A model generated the notes under the pieces. That model had not been told where the DNA came from. It did not search any database and saw nothing but the letters and a program-made list of their open reading frames with translations. From assembly GCA_025331565.1 (NCBI GenBank), contig JAFREQ010000090.1, forward strand, positions 2,082,501 through 2,146,500: a stretch of 64,000 nt of DNA, given 5' to 3'. Shown piece after piece: positions 10,228 to 22,176 of this stretch. Source of the DNA: Holacanthus passer. Taxonomy: Eukaryota > Chordata > Actinopteri > Pomacanthidae. The position numbers and the translations under genes were made by a program. Numbering within the stretch: the stretch's first letter is position 1; each line of letters starts with the position of its first letter.

Positions 10228-13200
10228 CGTATTGCGACACATGTACTCTACTGTAAGTTGAATAATGTTAAGGTTTTTTTTTCCTGTCTTTGATTCATCT
10301 AAACGTTTCCGTCTCGCTCGTCTTTCCCAGTCAGGTGAGCAGCTCGTGTGACTACAGGGTTTTTTTTCTAATTGTGCAATTATTTGATTGAACTAAATCA
10401 TAGTCAGTAACAAAGCTAGTCGTATTCGCCGAACCAATCGCGTGTACGAAGGATCTAATTTATAGTTGTTGTAGACTCACACACACAATACAGAAACATG
10501 TGAAACCAGTGGTGTGCAAAGAGTCTCGAACGGCTGCGGACGACAAAAAGAGATTTCATTTATAGGTTTCATTTTTGCTGTTAAAAGACGTCGAGTGTGA
10601 TCGAGTATATTTTTGCAGAGACCTTTGAGTTTTTACATTTGTTATGCATTTTTTTCTACATTTCCAGGCCATTGATTCTCATTTATTGCTGTGCAGCAGG
10701 AAAGAAAAAATAATTAGCAGACTTGTGAAACTTTTTTTGTTTGTCAGTCGTTACCTGATTGATGCGGCAGATTATTTTCAGGATTAACTGTATTGTCTGT
10801 AAGAGTAAGTATAGTAACGTATTCAAACACCTCGTTTTATCTGACCATCAGTCCAAAATCATTCAGTTTACTGTCACAGATCACAAAGAAACTTATACAA
10901 CAACATCCCAAGTTTCACAAATCAGTTCAAGCTAAAAGTGACAGAAACCACATTTTCATTTCAGAATTTTTACTTCTTTTTCTGTACTAAGCCTTGTTAT
11001 CAATGTTTTCACATAGTATAGAATTGAATAGGAGCCAATGTTTGCCTGGAGTCATGCAGAAAAAAAAAAGAATCACATAAACGTGGTTTGCAGAACCGTT
11101 AGCTGCAATGTAAAGTATGTGAGGTTTGTAGGAAACAGGCTAAAACTTGTAAAGTTACCAGTATCTTCCTTTAATGTAACTGGAAGATATTTGTGGGGAT
11201 CTGATGGACGTTTGAGTCGATCACAGCTGACCAGAAGTGCACAAGGAGAGAAAAAAAAGGTGCTTTCAGATCAGGTCTCTCGCTCTTTGCACATCACTGC
11301 AGCCAGATAGTGTCAGACAGCAGCACATGATGATCACGTACCTGTTCAGACATATGTACATAGCAGCAGCAGCAGCTTGGTTTCAGTGCAGCGACCTGTG
11401 AAGTGACGTGAAAGCAGGATTATTATTCTTTAGGATTAGGACAAGGCCAGTTTTTCTTATAAGGAACGAGCGGAGCGGCTGCCGATATCTGAACGCTTTG
11501 ACTAAGAGTGATGTCAGAATTTCTATTTTCAGACTATTTTCACCTGAACGATGTCAGTAACATCCTCTTCTGCCTTCGGCGAAAACACATTCACTATTTT
11601 TCTTTCCTGTGCTTCAGTTTCTTAATCTCACTCTATTTTTTGAGGCAGTTGTTTGTGTGGTGACCACTTTTGAGTATCAATTATAGAGCTTTGTACACAT
11701 ATACGTTACGTATTTAAAAAAGACAAAACTAATGTCGAAGATAGTGTTTTTAGTGTTTATGTGTCCTGGTACTTTGTCCTTATCTACCCCTGTAGATGCA
11801 GACGGATCAGATCCCTCGCAGTACTGTTTCCTCTCGTGCCGTTTCTGTGTTGTTTTGTTTTCCAGAGTTTATCTTTGAATATCTTTAATATCTTATCCCT
11901 AAAATATCTATTGACTGGGTTTTTTTGTTCCTGCTTTATGAAGATAAAAACAAACTAAAAATTAACAGGTTCAGATTAAAGATGAATATCGGTTTTCTAA
12001 GTTTCACTTTTCAGATATGTAGCATTTTGAATATTGTTAAGAAGGTGAAGTTGCCATATAATCACAGTTTTCCAGTTGCATATATAAAAGCAGTCATCGA
12101 CCATGTATGTGTCATTTTTAGAACTTGTATCACATCTGTTGGATCCACTAACATTTTGTTGTTCTCTGCTTTATGTTGATGTTGCTGAAATTTTCTGTAA
12201 TGTTCATTTTAATCCGTATAATGTGCCTTATCATGACTTTATGGTCGTCTCAACGCATCCTGAGTTTGCCCTTCAAGTGCACAGTTTGTCCCTGCAGATG
12301 TAGATGACGTCCTTCCACACTGGGGGTTATTAATGAATAAAATAATGTTTCTCATCTGAAAGTTCAATGTGTGAAAATCCAACTTTTGGAAAGAATAGTA
12401 TGAAACATCCCTTTGATTTGCAGCTTTAATTTGAATTTGGATGTTAACCGTCATGGTCATTGTCCAATTAAAGTTTTTGTAATAACTGCAAAACATCCAA
12501 AATTGAGGACACATGGTAACAGGATGATTTTCATAATAACCCCTCAGATTTAGTGTCAACAGCTCCATTATAGCCTCCTGATACACGGATCAACATGCAA
12601 TAGAAGCCTTTTACATTCAAGTAGAACCCCATTAGAACCTTTGGTAGCTCCCCTGGTGATGACCAGCCAAATTTGATTGAAAAAAGGTTTTGAAGGAAGT
12701 GGATTCCCCGGCTCATCAAACGACCTGACAGTCTGCTTGTTGATGAGGGGTTTTTAATGTTTAGATGAAAAAGATTTGACTGGACAGTAAAAGTTCTCCT
12801 GGGAAGGTCAAAGGTCAAAGGGGACAAAGTCAGAAACTTGATTTCACAGATTGATGCACACGTGTCCATTACTGTCACTCCAAACCATAAATGGTAAATG
12901 ACTTAACGTGCTGCAGTTTGCCTGCAAAATGCACAATTAAATCTGAATATTGTGATAAAAAAAACAGAAACTTTCTTTAGCTGTTTGATCCTCTGTGACC
13001 TGATCGTGTAGATTAAGATGACAGCCATCTCATTTCTGTGCATCAGTCTCACTCATTTAGCCATGAAAGACTGTTGTCCATTAGTTTTAACGCAGAAGAT
13101 TCAAAATTCATAATTTCACAAACTCTTCAGATTCAGATGTTGAGGAAGGTTTTAAGAATCAAATCTACAGTTTATGTATATTGCATGATTTAAACTACTT

Positions 13201-16200
13201 TTTTGGAAGTGAAAAACAAAGTGAAAGTACCTGGAATGACTCTGACATTGGTGACTAAACTGTCGTCATACCTGATAATAACAAAGTCCAATTTTATGTA
13301 GATTAAATCCAGGTTGTGAATAAATTGTTCCCATAAAAATGATAGTAGTAAGTGAAGCAGTGACGTCCAGTCGAGCGACACATGAAGAGGGAAACATCCT
13401 GCTCAGTCTGCCCACTGATGCAATTCTCTCAGCTCCTCCTCTGGACTCTCAGCTCTTTCTACTCGTTACCAAAGGGCATTTTTAGTCATTGCTCAATTTG
13501 GAAGTTCTTTCAGTGTGAAACACATGCAAATTGAACTTTTCCTATTTGTATGATTGTAGCACCTTAAAGCACGTTGAAAGGGTTTTTGAATTTATTGCCA
13601 TTGCAGATTTACAGTGCAATATAGAACAAATATATAATGTAGAACTCCTTAAACAGTCCAGCACAAGTTCATTTTAGGAGACCAAAGAGGTTTTAGGACG
13701 ACATTAAAATGTCAAACATGCACATGGAAGACTGAAGAGATTTGAACTAAATTGTGTTCATGTATGTGTAAAGAGTTGGCCAGATGGAAGTTGATTTAAT
13801 AAATAAGAATTTAGTCGAGGGAAAGTCCCGGCCCTGTTTTAAGACGGCTTCTGCTCCGCTAGCTTCAGCCATACAATTTAAAATAGTTTAAAAATATAAA
13901 ACTTATACACATTATTTTTAATCAAGAACTACACCTCTGTGCATCTTAAGCTGGAGGTGGAGTTTTGTATCCTAACATTTTTTATCTTAAATGAATAAAT
14001 ATGATCTTTGATTATGGATAGAAAACTGCAGGATCGGGGATCAGCTATTCACAAAGACAGAATAAAGACATTGCTAGTAGCACAGATGCTAACCTAAAAG
14101 TGGGCGGGGCTTCAGCTATTTACACCTTAGAAGACATATCACCTGTTCTAGTGCTCGACACGCTGTGCTGCTTGAAGGGCTTCACCTTAAACAAGAGTTC
14201 AAACACTCATTCATACAATATCAGCATTTTGTCTTGTGTCTCATGTAACAACTGGGTTTTTGTTTTTCTTTATGGGATCCATGTTCAGCTACTTGTATTC
14301 TATTTTTGTCAATGTCGTACAGTTATATTAGCTGATTCTGCTTTTTTTTAATATGCTAAAAATTCATATCGATCGTATTATTATCATATATTGTTATCAT
14401 TGATATTACTATATGGGGAATTTAACCCAATAAGAAGTTTGTGTTTCTGCACTGATATCGTATTAAAGCATACTGATCTTACCCTACTTCATCCGCCTCA
14501 TGTGTGGTTATTGTAGTTTGTTTTGTTTTATGTCGAGTATTATGTTCTGATTGAAAGATTAGCTGTTGTGATGAGGGAAATAATTCATCATCAATAATTT
14601 TTTCCATTTAAAGTAAAAAGGTTCACAGAAAAATAAACTCACAGACTAAAATATAGTCAAGTAGCGAAAGTTAAATGATAACTGTATTTTTTCACAAATA
14701 ATTTCAACATTTAAAAATAAAGAACCAAGTTTGAGCATAAAAATTAATACATGCAACATTTAAATTTCTTCAAAGATTTGATAAATGGTAAATAACAGAA
14801 GTACCAGTACAGAGCTGTGTGGCATCCCCGTGATAAAATCTAGAATTGCATTGAACTGTTGCTGTTGGGTAAAAAACTTGTATCTACAACTGTCCCATTC
14901 TCAACAACATTTAGCCAAACATGCTAATTGAAGTTTGTAACAGTCTGTTCTCTGGTTTTGGTTCCTTGTTCTTGTACTGCCTATTTTTATGAGGACCAAT
15001 TTGAGTTTTAGATTTTAAGAGTGGGAGTATTTTGGGAAAGTGAGGACAAACATGCGTGTTACTGTTTGTCTCTCAATATATGTTCACTCCAATACAAACA
15101 ATACAGAATTGTATTGTACAGTTCTGAAATACTTGTCCTTTGAGTTTTTGTAAAACATACTTCTCCACTACACAAAAGAGAAAACCTCTTTACATTGAAA
15201 ACAGCTGTAGGTGTTTATGCATCTCTGTCATGCAGCGCTTATGTTCATCTGATATAGAAACAGGGATAAAAATAATGAACATATGAAATAGACGAGAGAC
15301 AGCTCTGATACCTGCTGCTCATATCGCAGGTCACAAAAAAGTATTTCATCAGCTTTTCTATGCAGCTAGAAACTTTGGGATGTGAGCGACAGAAAATAAA
15401 ACCAGCCAACAAGTCAATTTTTCCTCTCACTCTATAAAGGTTCGCTGCTGATTAAAAATCTTTTTGATGAGAGTCTGTTCTGCTTCCCTGTCGCATGGAA
15501 AACATGTTTCAAAGTTTTTAACTCCACCTTCGTATTGTGTTCGATGTTTTTGTTTTGGACCGTGACGCACATCCTCTTTTTGACTTGGACAGACAGGCAG
15601 AAATGCACAAACAGGCCAAAACTGGCACAGAAAGAAAGACAAAGACTCAGTGTCTCCAACCTTTTGTCTGCTCGTCCAGGTTCAGGTGGCTTTTTCGTTA
15701 GGACACAACTTGAATTGGGGAAAACCTGCAGAAACAAAACACAAAGCTTGAGCAAATCGAGAGAATCTGCAAGTTGAGAGAACAGGTGTTGCCAACTTTC
15801 AGGTGGGCATTGATGATCATCATCGGGATCCTTCTGCTAAGGACACTGATACTCAAAAAACTTCATACAACCAGCACCGACAAAAGCAAACCGATCAAAC
15901 TTTTGTAAAAACTAAACCTTAAAACCTGAAAATTCTGCAAAGACCCGAGCTGACAGCCAGTCTGCAAACGGGACGTTCTACATTTGCATGAGAAGAAATC
16001 AGCCGTCTGTCATCATAATGCTCAGAGCACAAACTGGGAAAAGGTTACTACTATAAAACTTTGTACAGAGAACAATGTAGAAATCAAAAGAACCATCCAA
16101 TAATGTTTACGCTCAAAAACTGCCAAGTAATTTAGAATAATTTACATAAAATATTTAGGCCAAATTTGCACTGATTTCCAGGATGAGAATAATTATCACA

Positions 16201-18868
16201 CTATCTGCACTATCACAGTTTGGACATGGTGTATTCTTAACAGTATGAACAGGGAATCGTTTTATTTGGCTGGATCCAAAAGGTATTTTCCCCCAAATTA
16301 GAGTTCATATAAGTACAATGAAAAATAGAAAAAGGCCCTTCATCACCATGCTGGGTAAACCGGATCCCAACAATGAGAGTGATGGGAAATCTGGGCGCCA
16401 ACAGATCCTGATGGATCCGGTGGTCTGTTCATCAGCCAAACCACAAAAAACCATATGACTTTTTTTGTGTTTCTTCCTTCCTCTGCAGGACGACAGGAAC
16501 AAACTATGGGCACACGAAAACGGGCAAGTGGGACATTCAGACAGAAATGTAGGTAAACAACATCAACACACACACACACACACAGGTCTTGCATCCCTTT
16601 GTTCCAGCTGATTCAGAGCCTTTTGTTTCCTTCAGGTGGGGAGTCAGGAAAACGTGGCGGAGGTAAAATGGGAGGAACCGGCGTCTCGGGCCGACCAGCT
16701 TCCTCTCGTTTCAGGTTTCCACAACAAGCCTTTATTCGGCGTCTGCAGCAGAACAATTCAAGCTGCACCGAAACCTTCGGACATCTCAGAGCCTCTGTGG
16801 CAACAACCACAACAACTGAATATGCGACGTATTTAATCCATTTTACTTTGACAACCATTACACAACACACATCACAACATTGTGAGGCCACATCATCACA
16901 CTCTCCGACTCCTGATTGATTTAAATGTGTTACACGAGACTTAGCCTCTCAGATCAATCCACACATGCAGACACACAAACATCAGTCCGACAGTCCACTT
17001 GAATGACAAGAAACACTATTCAAAAAAACACTGGCACATAATATCAGTCAACATAATCAGTCTAAGCTCAACACTTTCTCTATTTGTTAATGTAAGTAAC
17101 TGAGTGCACACACCCCTGAGAATCAGTGGGTTCAGCTTCCTCAGTTACAGTCATTTCAAACAGGTGCATTAAATCAAATCTTCACTTCATACATCTGCAG
17201 GAGAATCAGTTCTCACAAAGCATCTCTCAACCCTGGCATCTCTTTTCTTGCCATTCATTTGTGGTTCCTGCTTCTCATATCTCTGTATATTCAGCATTTT
17301 TATAAATATTGTGTCACACCTTATTTAAAATGATGACAAGATATATTATTCAAAACCTGCAAAACAACCCCTTCAGACTAAAAGCTTAAAGCAGCTACAC
17401 GAGTCTCATGTTTTATCTGAAAGCCTTTGTTCATCAGCTGTGATGTTAAACATATTTTCACACAGTCAGAAGTAAAAAGTGATTTGACGGACAAATTGAG
17501 ACTGGACTCGGAGGCAACAGTGTGCTGACACATTTGGAACGATGCTGTGCACAGTACAGTTCCTACACTGAGGTTCAGGCTACGTCAAGATCATGGTCAC
17601 GACAGATTAACCATGGTTGACATGTGGTTTAAGTAAGTGAAAGATTATCATTATTAAAAATAACACAAACCATATTTTGATTAAATCCATAACATTCAAT
17701 ACATTCCAGGAAAATTACAGGTTTGAAATAGGCCCAAAAAAAGCTGCTGGGCTGAGAAATACCAGACAACCAGCTGAGAGACAGAAACAGACAGAAGCTT
17801 CTCTGCGGTGTCACAGTCATTTCTCTGTCCACTCATGTCCGTCTGTCCTTCGGGACCTCAACCCGTCTCAGGACAATTGTCCAGTAAACTAATCCAGGGA
17901 TAGTTTGTTTATGCCCTGGTCCAATCCCAGGACACCGAGCTGCTCCGACTGGGACCGACCCCCCGAGGCAGCGATCTCCCTGTAAACAAACATCCAGTTT
18001 CCCATGTTTGAAACAGACGACTGGTGTTTGGATTTCAACATATGAGAGTTTAGTCTTAGGAAACGAGCGATTGACCGTCCACCCAACACTTTGGTCCAGA
18101 GGAAGATATTCACGATCGGCAGAGGAGGAACCTAATGATTTTATTGACCCTTGACCAGGTCAAATCTGTATAAGTATAAAAGAAAACTGCCTCACAAAAA
18201 TCGATGCGTGCAAACAAATAAGCAATAAGTTCCATCTCTACTTCCAACAAAACCTCTGATTAGTTTCTCCATCCGGGCAAACTGCCATTCACAAGAACAA
18301 CACCGGACCTTTATCAATCAGTCGACATAATTTGAAATGTAGGCTAAACTAGAACTTTGGCCCTTTTTGTGCGACACAGCAACACAATGGATATCTTACA
18401 TCACTCGAGTATTGACGAACCGATTGTCCTGCGTCTTTGTTTTTTCTGTGGGAATTCATCCACAAATACAAATCTGGCCTCTCCGGCCCAGAATTGTGTT
18501 TTCAGCAATTGTTCCGACTTGGGAAGCACAAAGACAAAGAGCTTATGCAATAATTACTCAAAACTCCACAGTTTGACCCCTTCAGTTCGGCCTGATCAGG
18601 AAAAGAGCCAAAAATAAGCCGTTTGATGGGACGAGGTTGAGAGAAGGTCAGCGATTATTCACTATTAATAAATAGAAAAACACTACTTGCTACAGAGAGC
18701 ATAGGACATCCTTCACAGATAGCAAATAAACAGTCTTTCCAATAATGTAATTACTTGCCAGGATGTGCAGAGATGGACGTTTATTTTTTCCTGTCCCTGT
18801 TCCTCAGTTATGGATGTGAGAGGAATAAGAGTGAGAGAAGAATTTACAGACTATGAGACTAACTTACT

Positions 18869-18935
18869 GATAAGATAAGATAAGATAAGATATTCCTTTA
18901 TTAGTCCCACAATGGGGGAAATTTACAAAATAAGG
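18869..18935 (-). mobile_element. 3' tail of a teleost LINE/SINE retroposon with pentanucleotide repeat
   Basis: Read on the minus strand, a short GTGGGACTAATAAAGGAA-type end with its own AATAAA runs into a TCTTA pentanucleotide array (TAAGA on the + strand, 18869-18892). Such a self-contained AATAAA followed by a short tandem repeat is the usual 3' end of L2/RTE-like elements and their SINEs in teleosts. Only the tail is recognisable. The family assignment is from general knowledge of teleost repeats. Confidence 0.55.
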
Positions 18936-19635
18936 TCAGATACAGACATTACATGCTCATATTTATCTATTTTATGAACCTGCGCTAAGAGTTTTACCTA
19001 CGTTCCCACAAAGGGATGAATAGGATTAATGAACTAGAAATGGCTCAAAACCTCCCTTAAATTTTTATATTCAAATAATTTCACAATCTCTTTGTCACGC
19101 TTGGGAAAATTATAGGGCATCAACAAATTCTTTTCAGGGGGATTATTTATTGGCCGGTCCAGAACCACAGTCCTCACTTTTCCACTTTCAAGTTTTCTTT
19201 TGTTTTTATACCCAATTTTCATTATCTTAGCTTTTTACCTTAAAACATTTGAATTCGTCACTTTTCTTATTTTGAAATAAACGATCAATCGCAACAAACA
19301 ATAAATATTTTGTTAGCATTTATTTTGCGTGCATCCTCGTTTTTATTTGAATATTTTATTGTATTGCATCATCTTTGTGCAGCCTCCTCCTGCCATGCGT
19401 TCTGATCACTGACGGACCTTTTGACCTTGTGTCTGTCTGCCTCTCCGACCTCTCGGCAACCCGAGAGCACTTCCTGTGCAGAGGGGAAGCGCGCAGACAG
19501 ATGGCAGAGACGCCATTTCATCCTTCAGCGTGTGTGTTTAAGTGAAAGCCACAGACGGAGGAGGCTCTATAGCTTCCAGAGGGTAAACATCAGCTTTCTC
19601 ATGAGAATGTTTCCTCTCTTAACTGCTCAGACCTC

Positions 19636-19638
<3 letters not shown>

Positions 19639-19676
<38 letters not shown>
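19639..19676. repeat. (TG)n microsatellite
   Basis: Uninterrupted TG run of about 38 bp in intergenic sequence. Confidence 0.95.
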
Positions 19677-19677
<1 letters not shown>

Positions 19678-21239
19678 TTTCAATATTGTGAGTTATGTGT
19701 AAAAGAGAGATGTTATCCAGAAGTCACTGAGATGCATATTTTCATTTATGAAGCATTTGTTTTCAAGCTGTGGGTCTTTACTAAGATCTTAGTAACTCCT
19801 AACTATTTTAAAACTACAGATTTACTAGTTTAACTTAATGAATATAGGATCTTAGTAATGTGCAGACGACAGGATATTTTTGTCTGTCACTGTCTGGTCA
19901 CTTTGTCAGTTTAGGAGATTATACAGTGGGAAACTCTGCCATGACTCGGAGGAGAGACCTGGCGGACGACACGTCAGACGAATCATGCTGTCCTTCACAA
20001 ACTGTGTGACATCAGGAGGCACGAGGGACCAACAAGAACCAGGAACCAGAACGTAAACAAACATCTGTTTCACAGTTTCACCTCACGGCACCAACATCAT
20101 CAGTTTACAGTGTTGGTAAGTGAGTTAATACTGAGGTTCCTTCAGCCAAGCACAAGTTCAAATTCAAGTTTAACAGACACAAACCAAAACTCTGTCCACT
20201 ATTTGTTTGCACTATAGCAACAATTACAGTTTTTATCAATAATCTGTTTTTAGGCATGTGTAAGCATAGATTTAATGCATTTTTCTTTTCCAGTGTCACA
20301 AAGGTGAGCGAGAGCAGGAGACAAGGTCAAACACAGGCAGTCAAGGAGGAAGCAGGATTACTAAGGTAATATAGTGAGGATATATCTTACCTGCAGGTAC
20401 AGGCAGGCAGATGTGTACAGGTCCATATAAACATGAAGGTAAAAGACAAACACACAAGCACAAAGCAGGAAATCAACAAAACACCTAGGAAGAACTGAAG
20501 GAGTGAATATCTGGACTGATGAGGAAAGTGGGGACAGGTGTGTAGATGGGTGGGTAAGCGAGGGGAAGTCTGGGGACATCTGGTGGATGGGAAGAGAATG
20601 GCAGTTGATTGAGGAGGTGGGAATGGGGCTGGAGAGAAGCAACACATCTTATGAGTAAAACTTTTTAGCTCTTATCACCACATGTAGATCATCACAGGGC
20701 TGCAAACTCAATGTGATGAAAAGGCCACAGTTCTGCACTATCTTCCACATCCACCAGAGGTCCCCGTCTGCCTCCTGGGCTCAGAGCTGAGTCTTTGCAG
20801 CTGCCTGCAATCTGTGACTCATCCAGCCCTGTTATATCCTCAAACAAGTACAGTTTGATATCTGTTTAGAAGAAGATGCAGATTAACGGCTGTGTGTCGA
20901 TACTCACTGTTTTGGCCACTTTGAAGAGTCATTTTGCTCCACTTTGGAAACCAAAATACTCTGCTCACAGCAGTAATTATAATTTCTCTCACCAAGATAC
21001 CAGGTGCTTTTGTGTTTTAAATTGTGATGTCTAGACCTCTTAAACCTCCGGCCTGGATACAAAACCCTGCCCCGGTGCCGATACCTGCAACAGACAAAAG
21101 GGTGTGAAACATACCTTAGGCCTTAGGAGGCCTCAGGTGGGGTCTTTCTTCATTCTGACCGCTCGTGTGTTGATTGACCTTTTCTTTGCAAAGAAAATTA
21201 AAAAAAACCTTGTCGGCCGGCAGAAGTCTCTATTTCATT

Positions 21240-21345
21240 CTTCACCAGTAGCAGAGAAGTTCCACAACATCCTCCATTTTCCTCCTGTAGCGGTTCTTCC
21301 CCTCTCTGATCCTCCTCCTCAGCTCACATGAATACAGTATGAACT
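21240..21345 (-). mobile_element. Decayed LINE ORF2 fragment (basic linker segment)
   Basis: On the minus strand this translates to ELRRRIREGKNRYRRKME, which resembles the basic segment between endonuclease and reverse transcriptase in jockey/L2-type fish LINEs. In an intact minus-strand element it should lie at a higher coordinate than the RT motif near 21630. Its position below the RT motif means a rearranged or second copy. Confidence 0.5.
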
Positions 21346-21559
21346 GAGAATGAATCCCTTTTAAAACTGTGGTCAGGCCAGAAGTCACTTGCATCTCCAC
21401 GGTCAAACCAGTCGACCCTAAAGTTGGAGTGCAGCCCTGAATTTTTATGGGATTGATATAGGATTGAGTTTTACTAGAACCTATAGTACTTGCGTTTCCA
21501 TTAAACATGTACGAATGTGTTTAATGTTTAATCTGTTAACAACTTGTGATTGTAATCTC

Positions 21560-22020
21560 ACAACATCACAAAGTCCAAAGGTGAACCATGCCAGGCAACA
21601 CAGACTTTCATGCAGGAGGGAGACACACCATCTGGTCCTGGTGCCTTTCTGATCTTCTGACTCTGAAAGAGGTGACACGCTTTCTCTTCACAGATCCTTA
21701 GTGCAGGTGGGGGGTCAGTGGGGAGGGGTGAGGGGGAGGCAGGGGGTCTAGGTGGTTGTTTGATTGAGTCAGAGTGGGTGAGGGGTGTGAATGTGGGACT
21801 GTCAAACCTACATTAAAATACATTCAGGTCATCAGTCAGTTGATGGTTCTCCACAGTGGGGGTGGGGGTCAGTGTCGTTCCTCTTGGCTACTATGATCTC
21901 CTTCGTTAGTGTGTTCCTGGCCTGGTTGTTCTGGGTCCTATCTCCACTTCTGGGGGCCTCTTCCTTTGTTCCTGACAAAGCTGCCTGAATTTTGCAGTAA
22001 ACTGGGGTTTGTTGTTGTTG
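21560..22020 (-). mobile_element. Decayed jockey/L2-type LINE reverse-transcriptase fragment
   Basis: Minus-strand translation, with frame shifts and stops, gives in order NNKPQFTAKFRQL (about 21980-22015), ARNTLTKEI-like and VENHQLTDDLNVF-like segments, and then RKAPGPDGVSP (about 21620-21650), the start of the LINE reverse-transcriptase domain. The order and spacing match one element on the minus strand. It is broken by stops and cannot be functional. It ends about 155 bp before the slc22a7 start codon, so it may supply part of that gene's upstream region. Confidence 0.75.
21709..21746 (+). other. Potential G-quadruplex tract
   Basis: Five G runs of 4-6 bases (21709-21714, 21720-21723, 21725-21728, 21732-21736, 21742-21746) are separated by loops of 1-5 bases, which satisfies the G4 pattern. 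It lies inside the decayed LINE about 430 bp upstream of the slc22a7 ATG. Confidence 0.6.
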
Positions 22021-22176
22021 TATGAACCGTTTCTAACCATGCAGCAGGAGTGCATCAAGTTTTCCATGTAGGTGAGTAATTTAACTGTTACTGTTACTGT
22101 AACACTTCATGTTTTGCTTCTGTGCACTTAAAGCAAATCTAAATCTGTTCTTCTGGGAACCATAAGCACGGTGAAG

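Larger units (their letters stand above)
8441..10250 (+). other. epas1: Probable epas1 3' untranslated region
   Basis: No splice-compatible coding sequence follows the TAG at 8438-8440. A canonical AATAAA lies at 10222-10227, giving a 3'UTR of roughly 1.8 kb, similar in scale to the long 3'UTR of mammalian EPAS1. The exact cleavage site is inferred. The region contains an imperfect direct duplication at 8994-9190, listed separately. Confidence 0.5.
10251..21230. other. Long intergenic region without recognisable genes
   Basis: Both strands were read and no set of exons with conserved protein features was found. Open frames here are short and lack splice or family support. Content seen: AT-rich unique sequence, CA/TG microsatellites at about 16566-16584 and 19639-19676, and a retroposon tail at 18869-18935. 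A distal epas1 3'UTR extension, enhancers or lncRNA exons cannot be excluded from sequence alone. Confidence 0.6.

Noticed and set aside
15427..15777. Overlapping open frames on both strands of about 70-107 codons
   Set aside because: Composition is like the surrounding AT-rich DNA, with no domain, signal or splice support.
16479..16720. Exon-like segments with good acceptor and donor look (CTCTGCAG|GACGACAGG..., CCTTCAG|GTGGGGAG...)
   Set aside because: The translation matches no family I know, the frames of the two segments do not join convincingly, and no further exons are seen nearby. Kept only as a possible lncRNA hint.
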